From Apostichopus japonicus (Eukaryota; Echinodermata; Holothuroidea; Aspidochirotida; Stichopodidae): a stretch of DNA of 64,000 nt. This document shows positions 47,576 to 60,800 of this stretch, piece by piece. Below the pieces are notes generated by a model. It ran no database searches. It was given only the letters and a program-made list of their open reading frames with translations, and was not told where the DNA came from. The stretch's first letter is position 1. The number at the start of each line of letters is the position of its first letter. The stretch is taken from positions 11,435,213-11,499,212 of the forward strand of contig NC_092574.1 in NCBI RefSeq assembly GCF_037975245.1, written 5' to 3'. Both the position numbers and the translations under genes were made by a program.

Positions 47576-49364
47576 CAAAACAAAAGCAACACCTTTGGCA
47601 TACAAGTTTAATGCTATAATTGGTGCTTTACAATCATCAGCATACAAAATTTCCTCCCCATTCTGGATAAACACATGCGCACTCTTTGAGGGGGGGGGGG
47701 GGGCGCAACTCCATTTCTCAGAATGAAGTGATTTCTGTAGACTGACAATGCAATGAAAACCATTTCTTTTATTCGTTTCACACGTCACAGATTTAAAGAA
47801 CAGAGAAGTTTTCTTGCCTCTCTCCTTGAAAGTGGTTGTAAACGCTGTTACCCCCTTCTTAGATTATGAAAGATTGCACTGCTACATTCTAGAGCTGACA
47901 AAGACAATCCGGGTCAAGCGGAGATAAACTTACTCTAATAGTTTATTTAGTAAAATAGTCTTCAAGTGAAAAAGTTCTACCCAAACATATATTTTATTCC
48001 AACTAGACATCGACCAGAGTTAGTGTGAGGTTTTATTAAATTTCCTTCTATTCGGTTTTTCCTAAATGTTAATTATAACTTCAATAATCTAGCAATTTTA
48101 CTCATGTTTACTCAATTCAATCCATTAACAAAAGTGCCAGATTTTGGGTCAATTTTGCACTTGTTAAATTAAGTCAAAATTATTAATCACAGCTTACAAT
48201 ATTTTGTATTTAATGTATTAATTCTTCGGTAAACATAAATTAGGCTATATGCTGAGTCAATTATGGAAGTATAGAAGTCAGAAGAAATATTCCATGCTTA
48301 ATATCCACCCCCCCCCCTCCCCATGTATTCTCTGATTGGATTGAAATGTACTTGCAGCAGAGAAATTTTCATGCCAAAATTACTTTTGCCAATTACTTTT
48401 CATGCCAAAATTACTACAAATCTAGTAGAATTGATACACTTTTACCAATCTATGTGCAAAGATGTTCCATTTCACTATTACTCAGTATATACTTCATAAG
48501 ACAAATGTGAAGGAGCGGAACAAAGACCATGCGTTCTGATTGTAATTGAATGATTCACCCGGGTGTTTCCTAGATTTCGAAAAAGGGCGATTGAACATTA
48601 GGCTAGAACTAATTGATACCGATGTACCAACTGACTGCCTACCATGTCCATGGAATTACCTTTAAAAAGCTGAGAGTTCATGCGTGATTGGTCCCTTGCG
48701 TCGAACCATTAAAATTCTTAAGTGATAGATAACTGAAAGAATCTGCAGCATGTTGATAGCTTTTAATTGCTTTTTCGCATTTGTGTTCCCAAATGAATTA
48801 AATATCGGAAATGGTCACATTTTCCTTCTTTCCTTCTGCGAATGTCTCTGACCCACGTTAGGAGAGTTAAGGTGAAATTGTTCAGTGTTTGAACGTTACT
48901 GCATGTGCCGTTAATGCATGGTAGGCCTAGGGAATGGTTTATTACTTTGATTGTTTGTCCGGCTGTAAGCTTCAGTCTGAGCTTTTATGACAGTGCATGC
49001 CTGCTACAAGCCTGCTACAGCCTTGCTACAGCCCTGAAAAGATACTGTCGCTTTATGCCATTGTGTTCAAATAACTGCCACATTGCAATTTCCACTTTGA
49101 TTTGGCTGAAAATTTGTAAGTGATTTACATAAGTAGTGTTATGCTGACATATCGATGAATTCAAAAGTCATTTAGAGGTAACTTTCTTAAATTGTAAAAA
49201 CTTTCCTATGTACAGAATTTGGCCATATATAGACATGCAGCCATTAATTGGAATACACTTAAAACGAGTTCTCTTTTTTTCATTTTTTGAGGGTCCAAAG
49301 TACAATTTGTAATGCTACCGGTTGACACTAAAACGCACGATACATAACATATGAGATGGCCATT
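47576..49364. other. Interior of the foldback-like element
   Basis: A G14 run near 47690, a C run near 48307, otherwise AT-rich. No transposase or other recognisable gene: short frames on both strands lack conserved motifs. Either the mobilising gene is elsewhere or this is unrelated captured DNA. Confidence 0.45.
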
Positions 49365-50690
49365 AATTTAAAAAGTGATGACGTAGTGGTCATTTTAATT
49401 GGTCAAACAATCTTTGGACAGGGCAAGATGCATTATGGTACCCTTCTAATATGTCTTTAGAGTTCATATGACCCATTGGTTAGGTGGTCCAAGGCTTACT
49501 GGTTGTGATTGGGGCGCAAAGGGTTTTTTTCAGGTCCTGTTACATTAATTTAAAAAATTGATTATTTAGTGGTCATTTTAATTGGTCAAGCACTCTTTGG
49601 ACCAGGCAAGTCGCATTATGGTACTGTTCTACATTGTCATTAGAGTTCATATGACTCATTGGTTGGGTGGTCCAAGGCGTGCTGGGTTTGATAAGGGCCT
49701 TAAGGGGTTTTTCAGGTCCTGTTACATTCATTTAAAAAAGTATTGACTTAGTGGTCATTTAAATTGGTCAAGCACTCTTTGGACCCATCAGTTTGGAGAT
49801 CCAAGGCGTGCTGCATGGATTAGGGCCCAACGCTTTTTCACGGTCCCGTTACACTCATTAAAGAAGTATTGACTTAGTGGTCATTTAAATTGGTCAACCA
49901 CTCTTTGGACCGGGCATGACGCATGTGGTACTCTTCTACATTGTCTTAAAAGTTCATATGACCCATTGGTTAATTGGTCCAAGGCGATCTGGTCTTAATT
50001 ATATGGCCAAATGTTTTTATTCGTGATCCTGTTACATTAATTTAAGAAGTGATGATGCAATGGTCATTTAAATTGATCAAGCACTCTTTGGACTGGGCAA
50101 GGCACATTATAGTACTCTTCTACATTGTCATATGACCCATTGATTAGTTGGTTCAAGGCGTTCTGGTTTTGATTAGGGCCCAAAGGCTTTTTATTCAGTC
50201 GGGTTACATTAATTTAAGAAGTGATGATGTAATGGTCATATCAATTGGTCAAGCTTTCTTTGGACCGGGCAAGACCCATAATGATACTCTTCTACAATGT
50301 CCTTAGAGTTCATGTTAACCATAGGTTTGGTGATCCAAGGCGTGCTGCATGGATTGAGGCCCTAAGCTTTTTTGTGGTCCTGTTACACTCATTAAAGAAG
50401 TAATGATTTAGTGGTCATTTAAATTGGTCAAGCACTCTTTGGACCGGGCAAGACGCATTATGGTATCCTTCTACAATTGTCTTAAGAATTCATATAACCC
50501 ATTATAGGTGGTCCAAGGCGTGCTAGTCTTGATTAGGGCATAAAGTGATTTTTCAGGTCCCGTTACATTAATTTAAGAACTGATGAAGTAATGGTCATTT
50601 TAATTGGTCAAGAACTAATTTGGACCCGGCAAGATGCATTATGGTACCCAATGTCATTATGAGTTCATATGACCCATAGCTAAACCTCTT
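49365..50690 (-). repeat. ~178-bp repeats, minus-oriented right arm
   Basis: About 7.5 reverse-complemented units (for example TTTAGTGGTCATTTAAATTGG, TCCAAGGCGTGCTGCATGG split across lines). Units are more diverged than in the left arm, with deletions near 49790 and 50640. It borders the right terminal inverted repeat. Confidence 0.9.
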
Positions 50691-50877
50691 TCGACGACCA
50701 AATGTTGAACATCTGTAAGAAATCTTTCATTTTGCCATCGGTGTTACGTCGATACCATTGTCGAATAAGTAACTGAATAGGTAGCAGCTGTTTCTCATTC
50801 TTGAATGTCGAACGAGGAAGGCGGAATAAGTATCTAACTTCACACCGGTCTAGTTCACAAGTTTTGTAGGCAAACAA
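50680..50877 (-). CDS. 65-codon frame in the right terminal repeat, unidentified
   Basis: The minus-strand frame reads MFAYKTCELDRCEVRYLFRL, PRSTFKNEKQLLPIQLLIRQ and WYRRNTDGKMKDFLQMFNIW. The matching left terminus (42660-42780) aligns over much of it without gaps at codon spacing, but carries several stops, so one copy kept an open frame while the other decayed. It could be the end of a transposase reading out through the terminal repeat, or a captured exon. I do not recognise it. Confidence 0.35.
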   Translation of the reverse strand: MFAYKTCELDRCEVRYLFRLPRSTFKNEKQLLPIQLLIRQWYRRNTDGKMKDFLQMFNIWSSKEV

Positions 50878-51054
50878 CCCTACCGCAAGTACGTTCTACT
50901 ACTACTAGTTCATAAGTTCGCAATAAGTATGGGCCTAACTTTAGGCCTAATCCTACCTTCATCGGTACTTAAACGGTACGGTACTTAACGGTACTTAAAC
51001 TATGCCCAAGCCTATATATTATAGTCAATAACTATATATTATAGTCAATAATAG

Positions 51055-51309
51055 GCGGAGTGTATAGCCTAGTGGTTAACGCCGGCGTCTCCCAGTCATG
51101 AGATCCCCGGTTCGATTCCCCGCCGACAGCAATGTGTGTCGTCTGGCAAGGGTGTTGTTCAATAACAACTTCCTGACATGGACGTTAAATGAATGTGTGC
51201 CGAGAGATTGGCTTCGGTCAGCTTGCGAGTCTATAAGCCTCCATGGCTTCTTTCGCGAGTTCCTGCTTGCGGGAAGATCACATATACATACATACATACA
51301 TACATACAA
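51055..51309 (+). mobile_element. tRNA-derived SINE, family B, with CATA tail
   Basis: The head has the A-box TAGCCTAGTGGTTAACG and the B-box GGTTCGATTCC. The body has ATGGACGTTAAAT, GGCTTCGGTCAGCTTGCG and TTCCTGCTTGCGGGAAGATC, and the 3' end is a (CATA)n run at 51288-51308. The same family as 33395-33614 and better preserved. Confidence 0.92.
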
Positions 51310-53439
51310 CTAGGCGTAGTACTACGGGCCTAGTCACATATAACAAGGTGTAGTATCTTGATAGTAATACCATTATCTGTAGGCTGACCGAAGTAACGTA
51401 CAACCGTCTCTCCGTATGATATCTTTTTATGAGAAGTTCTAAACTTACTTAATATTAACTCCAAAGTAATGCCTATCCGGCGGTTTCAACTACATCTCTT
51501 TTCAACTAAACACCACAACTTTCCTTGTTTCATTTCGAACGGATAATCGGCTTTTAGCAGTCTTATTTCCCGTCTCGTTTCATCGCGGCTATTTACCATA
51601 CTTTCCCTATAATAATTACTGGTACTACTTTGGACCAATTAGGAGTGCCGGTTTCAATGACATATGTAAACATGAAAGGGGATTGGCCGACACTTTAAAA
51701 CTTCAAATTCAGCGGACATTTTGTTTCTAAAGTTTCGGCTTCCTCGAAATTAGGAGACTTTTTAGCTCGAAACGTCGACTGTTGATCTTGAAATATTCAA
51801 TTCGATTTCATTTCAGCTGTTTGTTGATATTTACATTTTTTTGCCAAATTTCCTTTTTTTTTTGTTCCCCATTTTTTTTTTAAAAAGATGTTTAAAGCTA
51901 CACTAACACCATGCATACGGTAATTGTTATTGTTTTATATAGGCTACATATATATGTATAGATGTAGTAGAGTCAGTTTCTGTATTTGTTTTCCCTTTCT
52001 TCCGCCTTTTCCAAGCCACTGTTGTTTCCCTAGGCGCCATATTGTTATGCGTTGAGGTTTGTGTACCTATTCAATTCACCACTCACTTGAGTTCGTTACA
52101 GTGTGTGTTCCGTAGGCTATTCGTACCGAGTATCGCAGATGGTTTGAAATTGAGGGGGCTATTGTAGTATGGCTGAGATGCTGAAGGGAAGATGGGCGCT
52201 ATAAATATACCAATAGATGAAGTCACTCAACCGCAAGAATAGATGAACGCACAAGGGATACCTGGTACGTCGAGCTTCCGAGAGCTTAGTAGGTATGGTT
52301 GACCGACTTCGATGAAAGACAAGACTAGAAAACATCCATATGAATGAGGCAGGGCACGCGACAGACGCGCTTGGCGGGAACTTCATTTCAGACTTTAGGA
52401 TCGGAAGAGAAGCAGTGTAAACTTTTATACAGACTAATGCGGGCTGCGGGCTGCTTGAAGACGTGGGTTTTCTACATGAGAATCAACATGTCAGTATTGG
52501 CATAAAATGTTGGGAATGCGAGCTGCTTTGCAGTAACTGTGAGTAGAGTAATCTTATTTAAGTTACTTTTGTTTTGGCTGAGGAATGCAAAACATCTTAA
52601 AGAGATTGCTAATCGTGTGCGTAACTTTAAAATAATTATAACACCTAATGCTTGTAAACAGAAGGCATACGTCAGATATCTTAAGTGCAACGTGTTTGGC
52701 CTTTACGTAACGGTAATGCTAAGTGTGAATAGGCTATGTTATAGTCACAGAAGCTAGCTTGTTTTACCCGTTTTCGTTTACATTCCTGGTCTACTGTTTG
52801 TAAAGATGCAAGGGGTGAAATATATTAGTAGAGCATACACATCCATGGTGTTTAGTCCATCTGTGTCTTGGACTCTCTGCAATCATACTTTCCCTTTGGT
52901 TTTCTTTCGAAATAATCCCAAGGTAAACTGTTGACCGTGTTGAGATGCAACATTTGTTCAACCCAAATTTATACAAAAACCATCATTTATACAAACATAA
53001 CAAACGTAATAATTAATGGCCAATACAAGAACAATGAATCTCAAGTGGCTCTATGATATCATATATGTAAACTTGATTAGTTATCCAGCCTTGTGTGTAA
53101 AGAAGCATTTAATCTGTATCATATCTCCCAAATGAAATGAGATATTTGCTTATATGTTTGGAGAAGTAATGCTTTGCGTTTATCACATGAACCAAGAATG
53201 ATTTTAGGATTATTGCCTTCTTTTAAAAGAGTAGTAAAAACTCTAGCTAGGCTTATGTTCTTAGATACCATTCTTGATGTTCTTAGATACCATTCATTTT
53301 AAAAACGAGAAGAAATTGTTATCTTTTACCATACTTGTTCATGCGGTTAAGTAGGCTATACGTCTATAAATGTAATTGACATGACCAAATTTTAAGTTAC
53401 TGTCGATTAATCTAGTTCGAGTAACCTATGAACACGATG
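51310..53439. other. Mostly single-copy stretch, no secure gene
   Basis: CpG is more frequent than in the rest of the window, and short minus-strand frames starting with ATG occur near 51600 (beginning MVNSRDETRREIRLLKADYP) and near 52046 (beginning MAPRETTVAWKRRKKG, preceded by a CAATATGGCGCC motif). Either could be a first exon, but neither has a donor I trust or a domain I recognise. Confidence 0.35.
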
Positions 53440-54815
53440 GGATGTGCCCAGGATTTCCTGAGTGTCGGGTATACTGATCGCCATCTTGGGGGAGGGTCTT
53501 AGGGGAGGGGTATTTTTTGGATTTTTGAAGGTGCTCAGATGCCAAATACTGCCAATTGTTTAGCATTTTTAGCACACACAAGTACATTTTGCTCACAATT
53601 TACATTTTTTTTCCAATTTATGTTGAATATATTGTTAATAATGTCGGGATTTGAGATGAAAATAGTGCTGGGCGGGATTCACGATTTTTATAACAGTGCT
53701 GGGCGGTAATTTTTAGTGCTGGGCGGGGCTCAGATGCCAAATACTGGCAATTGGGTAGCTTTTTAAGCACACACAAGTACTAGTTTTGCTAACAATTTAC
53801 ATTTTTTACTTTTTTTTCAATTTATGTTGAATATTTTTGTTAATAATGTCGGGATTTTAGATGAAAATAGTGCTGGGCGGGATTCACGATTTTTAAGACA
53901 GTGTTGGGCGGGAATTTTTAGTGCTGGGCGGGGCTCAGATGCCAAATACTGGCAATTGTGTAGCTTTTTCAGCACACACAAGTACTAGTTTTGCTAACAA
54001 TTTACACTCTTTTTTTTTAATTTTAATTTTTAGTGCTGGGCGGGGCTCAGATGCCAAATACTAGCACTTGTTAAGCTTTTTCAGCACACACAAGTACTAG
54101 TTTTGCTAACAATTTACATTTTTTTTTTAAGTTTTAATTTTTAGTGCTGGGCGGGGCTCAGATGCCAAATACTAGCACTTGTTAAGCTTTTTTCAGCACA
54201 CACAAGTACTAGTTTTGCTAACAATTTACAGTTTTTAAATCAAATTTCAAATTTTTAGTGCTGGGCGGGGCTCAGATGCCAAATTCTGGCCCTTGCGTAG
54301 CTTTTTCAGCACACACGTACTAGTTTTGCTAACAATTTACATTTTTTTAATTTATCTTTTCAATTTATGTTGAATATATTGTTAACAATGTCGGGACTTT
54401 AGATGAAACTAGTGCTGGGCGGGATTCACAATTTTTAAGACAGTGCTGGGCGGTAATTTGTAGTGCTGGGCGGGACTCAGATGCCAAATACTGGCAATTG
54501 TGTAGCTTTTAAAGCACACACAAGTACTAATTTTGCAAACAATTTACATTTTTTTAAAACAAAATTCAAATATTTAGTGCTGGGCGGGGCTCAGATGCTA
54601 AATACTGGCAATTGTTTAGCATTTTTAGCACACACAAGTACTAATTTTGTTAACAATTTACATTTTTTTCCAATTTATGTTGAATATTTTTGTTAATAAT
54701 GTCGGGATTTGAGATGAAAATAGTGTTGGGCGGGATTCACGATTTTTAAGACAGTGCTGGGCGGTAATTTTTAGTGCTGGGCTTGGCTCAGATGCCAAAT
54801 ACTGGCACTTGTTTA
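53440..54815 (+). repeat. 112/204-bp satellite
   Basis: Units start at TAGTGCTGGGCGGGGCTCAG and contain GCACACACAAGTACTAGTTT and GCTAACAATTTACATTTTT. Spacings are about 202, 111, 111, 113, 207, 113 and 198 bp. The long version adds a block with TTTATGTTGAATATATTG and AATGTCGGGATT. The first 80 bp (GATCGCCATCTTGGGGGAGG) resemble the interior of the element at 37508-38203. No coding potential. Confidence 0.93.
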
Positions 54816-57800
54816 CCACCAACCACCTTTCACAACTCACCAGGTACCTTCCCCCAGCCTTTTGCCACGAGCAAAAGAGTAATAACCTGTTTGTGTTTGT
54901 ATTGCAATGATTTAAGTATTTATATGTCAATTTGAAGAGTGTTTAAAAAACATATTGCATCATTTAGTTAAAGAAATGCCTGATTGTTCTTTTCTAGTTT
55001 ATATTTTATAGATGTGTCAGACGTTTCCAGCTACCAATTCCACCAATCACCTTCCACAACTCACCAGCTAGATTCCCCCAGCCTTTTGCCACGAGCAAAA
55101 GAGTAATTACCTATTTGTGTTTGTATTGCAATGATTTAAGTATTTATATGTCAATTTGAAGAGTGTTTAAAAAAAAACATATTGCATCATTTAGTTAAAG
55201 AAATGCCTGATTGTTAGTTTATATTTTATAGATGTGTCGGACGTTTCCAGCTACCAATACCACCAACCACCTTCCACAACTCACCAGGTACCTTCCCCCA
55301 GCCTTTTGCCACGAGCAAAAGAGTAATAACCTATTTGTGTTTGTATTGCAATGATTTGAGTCCTGGGTATGACTCTAAACTACATCCAGTAGTGGGGCCT
55401 TGACTTGGGAAAGTTGAGGTTTTGGGAGTGTGGAGCCGCCCCTTAGCCACTATTGCTCCCAGAAGTGCCCTGACCCGGGGCATGAGTACTTGCTTAGATT
55501 ACCAATTATGGGTGAAATAATATCAGCTCTACTGCGGGGAGTTGGACCTCGCAAAAGAGTAATAACCTATTTGTGTTTGTATTGCAATGATTTTTGTATT
55601 TATATGCCAATTTGAAGAGTGTTTAAAACAAAACATACTGCATCATTTAGTTAAAGAAATGCCTGATTATTTGTTACTAGTTTATATTTTATAGATGTGT
55701 CAGACGTTTCCAGCTACCAATACCACCAACCACCTTCCACAACTCACCAGGTACCTTCCCCCAGCCTTTTGCCACGAGCAAATGAGTAATTGCCTATTTG
55801 TGTTTGTATTGCAATGATTTAAGTATTTATATGTCAATTTGAAGAGTGTTTAGAAAAACATATTGCATCATTTAGTTAAAAAAATGCCTGATTGTTCGTT
55901 TCTAGTTTATAATTTATAGATGTGTCGGACGTTTCAAGCTACCAATACCACCAACCACCTTCCACAACTCACCAGCTAGATTTCCCCAGCCTTTTGCCAT
56001 GAGCAAATGAGTAATTACCTATTTGTGTTTGTATTGCAATGATTTAAGTATTTATATGTCAATTTGAAGAGTGTATAAAAAAAAACATATTGCATCATTT
56101 AGTTAAAGAAAAGCCTGATTGTTCGTTTCTAGTTTATATTTTATAGATGTGTCGGACGTTTCCAGCTACCAATACCACCAACCAATACCACCAACCACCT
56201 TCCACAACTCACCAGGTACCTTCCCCCAGCCTTTTGCCACGAGCAAAAGAGTAATAACCTATTTATGTTTGTATTGCAATGATTTGAGTCCTGGGTATGA
56301 CTCTAAACTACATCCAGTAGTGGGGCCTTGACTTGGGAAAGTTGAGGTTTGGGGAGTGTGGAGCAGCCCCTTAGCCACTATTGCTCCCAGGAGTGCCCTG
56401 ACCCGGGGCATGAGTACCTGCTTAGATTACCAATTATGGGTAAAATAATATCTGCTCTACTGCGGGGAGTTGGACATCGCAAAAAAGTAATAACCTATTT
56501 GTGTTTGTATTGCAATGATTTTTGCATTTATATGCCAACGTGAAGAGTGTTTAAAAAAAACATACTGCATCATTTAGTTAAAGAAATGCCTGATTGTTTG
56601 TTTCTAGTTTATATTTTATAGATGTGTCGGACGTTTCCAGCTACCAATACCACCAACCACCTTCCACAACTCACCAGGTACCTTCCCCCAGCCTTTTGCC
56701 ACGAGCAAAAGAGTAATAACCTATTTGTGCTTGTATTGCAATGATTTAAGTATTTATATGTCAATTTGAAGAGTGTTTAAAAAAAACATATTGCATCATT
56801 TAGTTAAAGAAATGCCTGATTGTTCGTTTCTAGTTTATATTTTATAGATGTGTCGGACGTTTCCAGCTACCAATACCACCTTCCACAACTCACCAGGTAC
56901 CTTCCCCCAGCCTTTTGCCACGAGCAAAAGAGTAATAACCTATTTGTGTTTGTATTGCAATGATTTGAGTCCTGGGTATGACTACATCCAGTAGTGGGGC
57001 CTTGACTTGGGAAAGTTGAGGTTTGGGGAGTGTGGAGCCGCCCCTTAGCCACTATTGCTCCCAGGAGTGCCCTGACCCGAAGCATGAGAACCTGCTTAGA
57101 TTACCAATTATGGGTGAAATAATATCAGCTCTACTGCGGGGAGTTGGACCTCGCAAAAGAGTAATAACCTATTTGTGTTTGTATTGCAATGGTTTAGTAT
57201 TCATATGCCAATTTGAAGAGTGTTTAAAAAAAAACATACTGCATCATTTTGTTAAAGAAATGCCTGATTGTTTGTTTCTAGTTTATATTTTATAGATGTG
57301 TCAGACGTTTCCAGCTACCAATACCACCATTCACCTTCCACAACTCACCAGCTAGATTCCCCCAGCCTTTTGCCACGAGCAAAAGAGTAATAACCTATTT
57401 GTGTTTGTATTGTAATGATTTTAGTATTCATATGCCAATTTGAAGAGTGTTTAAAAACAAAACATATTGCATCATTTAGTTAAAGAAATGCCTGATTGTT
57501 CTTTTCTAGTTTATATTTTATAGATGTGTCGGACGTTTCCAGCTACCAATACCACCTTCCACAACTCACCAGGTACATTCCCCCAGCCTTTTGCCACGAG
57601 CAAAAGAGTAATAACCTATTTGTGTTTGTATTGCAATGATTTTAGTATTTATATGCCAATTTGAAGAGTGTTTAAAAACAAAACATATTGCATCATTTAG
57701 TTAAAGAAATGCCTGATTGTTCTTTTCTAGTTTATATTTTATAGATGAGTCGGACGTTTCCAGCTACCAATACCACCTTCCACAACTCACCAGGTACCTT

Positions 57801-60800
57801 CCCCCAGCCTTTTGCCACGAGCAAAAGAGTAATAACCTATTTGTGTTTGTATTGCAATGATTTGAGTCCTGGGTATGACTCTAAACTACATCCAGTAGTG
57901 GGGCCTTGACTTGGGAAAGTTGAGGTTTGGGGAGTGTGGAGCCGCCCCTTAGCCACTATTGCTCCCAGGAGTGCCCTGACCCGGGGCATGAGAACCTGCT
58001 TAGATTACCAATTATGGGTGAAATAATATCAGCTCTACTGCGGGGAGTTGGACCTCGCAAAAGAGTAATAACCTATTTGTGTTTGTATTGCAATGATTTA
58101 GTATTCATATGCCAATTTGAAGAGTGTTTTAAAAAAAAACATACTGCATCATTTTGTTAAAGAAATGCCTGATTGTTTGTTTCTAGTTTATATTTTATAG
58201 ATGTGTCAGACGTTTCCAGCTACCAATACCACCAATCACCTTCCACAACTCACCAGCTAGATTCCCCCAGCCTTTTGCCACGAGCAAAAGAGTAATAACC
58301 TATTTGTGTTTGTATTGCAATGATTTTAGTATTCATATGCCAATTTGAAGAGTGTTTAAAAACAAAACATATTGCATCATTTAGTTAAAGAAATGCCTGA
58401 TTGTTCTTTTCTAGTTTATATTTTATAGATGTGTCGGACGTTTCCAGCTACCAATACCACCTTCCACAACTCACCAGGTACCTTCCCCCAGCCTTTTGCC
58501 ACGAGCAAAAGAGTAATAACCTATTTGTGTTTGTATTGCAATGATTTGAGTCCTGGGTATGACTCTAAACTACATCCAGTAGTGGGGCCTTGACTTGGGA
58601 AAGTTGAGGTTTGGGGAGTGTGGAGCCGCCCCTTAGCCACTATTGCTCCCAGGAGTGCCCTGACCCGGGGCATGAGAACCTGCTTAGATTACCAATTATG
58701 GGTGAAATAATATCAGCTCTACTGCGGGGAGTTGGACCTCGCAAAAGAGTAATAACCTATTTGTGTTTGTATTGCAATGATTTAGTATTCATATGCCAAT
58801 TTGAAGAGTGTTTAAAAAAAAACATACTGCATCATTTTGTTAAAGAAATGCCTGATTGTTTGTTTCTAGTTTATATTTTATAGATGTGTCAGACGTTTCC
58901 AGCTACCAATACCAACATTCACCTTCCACAACTCACCAGCTAGATTCCCCCAGCCTTTTGCCACGAGCAAAAGAGTAATAACCTATTTGTGTTTGTATTG
59001 TAATGATTTTAGTATTCATATGCCAATTTGAAGAGTGTTTAAAAACAAAACATATTGCATCATTTAGTTAAAGAAATGCCTGATTGTTCTTTTCTAGTTT
59101 ATATTTTATAGATGTGTCGGACGTTTCCAGCTACCAGTACCACCTTCCACAACTCACCAGGTACCTTCCCCCAGCCTTTTGCCACGAGCAAAAGAGTAAT
59201 AACCTATTTGTGTTTGTATTGCAATGATTTTAGTATTTATATGCCAATTTGAAGAGTGTTTAAAAACAAAACATATTGCATCATTTAGTTAAAGAAATGC
59301 CTGATTGTCCTTTTCTAGTTTATATTTTATAGATGTGTCAGACGTTTCCAGCTACCAATACCAACATTCACCTTCCACAACTCACCAGCTAGATTCCCCC
59401 AGCCTTTTGCCACGAGCAAAAGAGTAATAACCTATTTGTGTTTGTATTGTAATGATTTTAGTATTCATATGCCAATTTGAAGAGTGTTTAAAAACAAAAC
59501 ATATTGCATCATTTAGTTAAAGAAATGCCTGATTGTTCTTTTCTAGTTTATATTTTATAGATGTGTCGGACGTTTCCAGCTACCAGTACCACCTTCCACA
59601 ACTCACCAGGTACCTTCCCCCAGCCTTTTGCCACGAGCAAAAGAGTAATAACCTATTTGTGTTTGTATTGCAATGATTTGAGTCCTGGGTATGACTCTAA
59701 ACTACATCCAGTAGTGGGGCCTTGACTTGGGAAAGTTGAGGTTTGCTGAGTGTGGAGCCGCCCCTTAGCCACTATTGCTCCCAGGAGTGCCCTGACCCGG
59801 GGCATGAGAACCTGCTTAGATTACCAATTATGGGTGAAATAATATCAGCTCTACTGCGGGGAGTTGGACCTCGCAAAAGAGTAATAACCTATTTGTGTTT
59901 GTATTGCAATGATTTAGTATTCATATGCCAATTTGAAGAGTGTTTAAAAAAAAACATACTGCATCATTTTGTTAAAGAAATGCCTGATTGTTTGTTTCTA
60001 GTTTATATTTTATAGATGTGTCAGACGTTTCCAGCTACCAATACCACCAATCACCTTCCACAACTCACCAGCTAGATTCCCCCAGCCTTTTGCCACGAGC
60101 AAAAGAGTAATAACCTATTTGTGTTTGTATTGCAATGATTTTAGTATTCATATGCCAATTTGAAGAGTGTTTAAAAACAAAACATATTGCATCATTTAGT
60201 TAAAGAAATGCCTGATTGTTCTTTTCTAGTTATATTTTATAGATGTGTCGGACGTTTCCAGCTACCAATACCACCTTCCACAACTCACCAGGTACATTCC
60301 CCCAGCCTTTTGCCACGAGCAAAAGAGTAATAACCTATTTGTGTTTGTATTGCAATGATTTGAGTCCTGGGTATGACTCTAAACTACATCCAGTAGTGGG
60401 GCCTTGACTTGGGAAAGTTGAGGTTTGCTGAGTGTGGAGCCGCCCCTTAGCCACTATTGCTCCCAGGAGTGCCCTGACCCGGGGCATGAGAACCTGCTTA
60501 GATTACCAATTATGGGTGAAATAATATCAGCTCTACTGCGGGGAGTTGGACCTCGCAAAAGAGTAATAACCTATTTGTGTTTGTATTGCAATGATTTAGT
60601 ATTCATATGCCAATTTGAAGAGTGTTTAAAAAAAAACATACTGCATCATTTTGTTAAAGAAATGCCTGATTGTTTGTTTCTAGTTTATATTTTATAGATG
60701 TGTCAGACGTTTCCAGCTACCAATACCACCAATCACCTTCCACAACTCACCAGCTAGATTCCCCCAGCCTTTTGCCACGAGCAAAAGAGTAATAACCTAT

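Larger units (their letters stand above)
42560..50960. mobile_element. Giant foldback-like composite with inverted terminal arrays
   Basis: The outer flanks are inverted relative to each other. On the left (about 42660-42790) ACCGGTGTGAAGTTAGA is followed by GTTCGACATTC, and both phrases occur in the same order on the minus strand near 50850-50790, with further codon-by-codon similarity. Next to them run ~178-bp tandem repeats in plus orientation (42875-45725) and in minus orientation (45726-47300 and 49365-50690), around an interior at 47576-49364. This is the layout of foldback elements and of Galileo-type P-superfamily elements, in which terminal inverted repeats expand by internal tandem repetition. 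The exact ends and TSD are not resolved. Assignment to a superfamily is inference. Confidence 0.6.

Noticed and set aside
48530-48720. Possible missing first half of CIDE-N on the minus strand (MVRRKGPITHELSAF).
   Set aside because: A stop precedes the putative donor, it lies inside the foldback-like element, and the similarity is too short.
51055-51130. tRNA gene-like sequence with A and B boxes.
   Set aside because: The body and CATA tail and a second copy on the other strand at 33395-33614 show that it is a SINE, not a functional tRNA.
51960-52140. Possible first exon beginning MAPRETTVAWKRRKKG near a CAATATGGCGCC motif on the minus strand.
   Set aside because: No convincing donor, no recognisable domain, and no link in phase to the CIDE-like exons could be shown.
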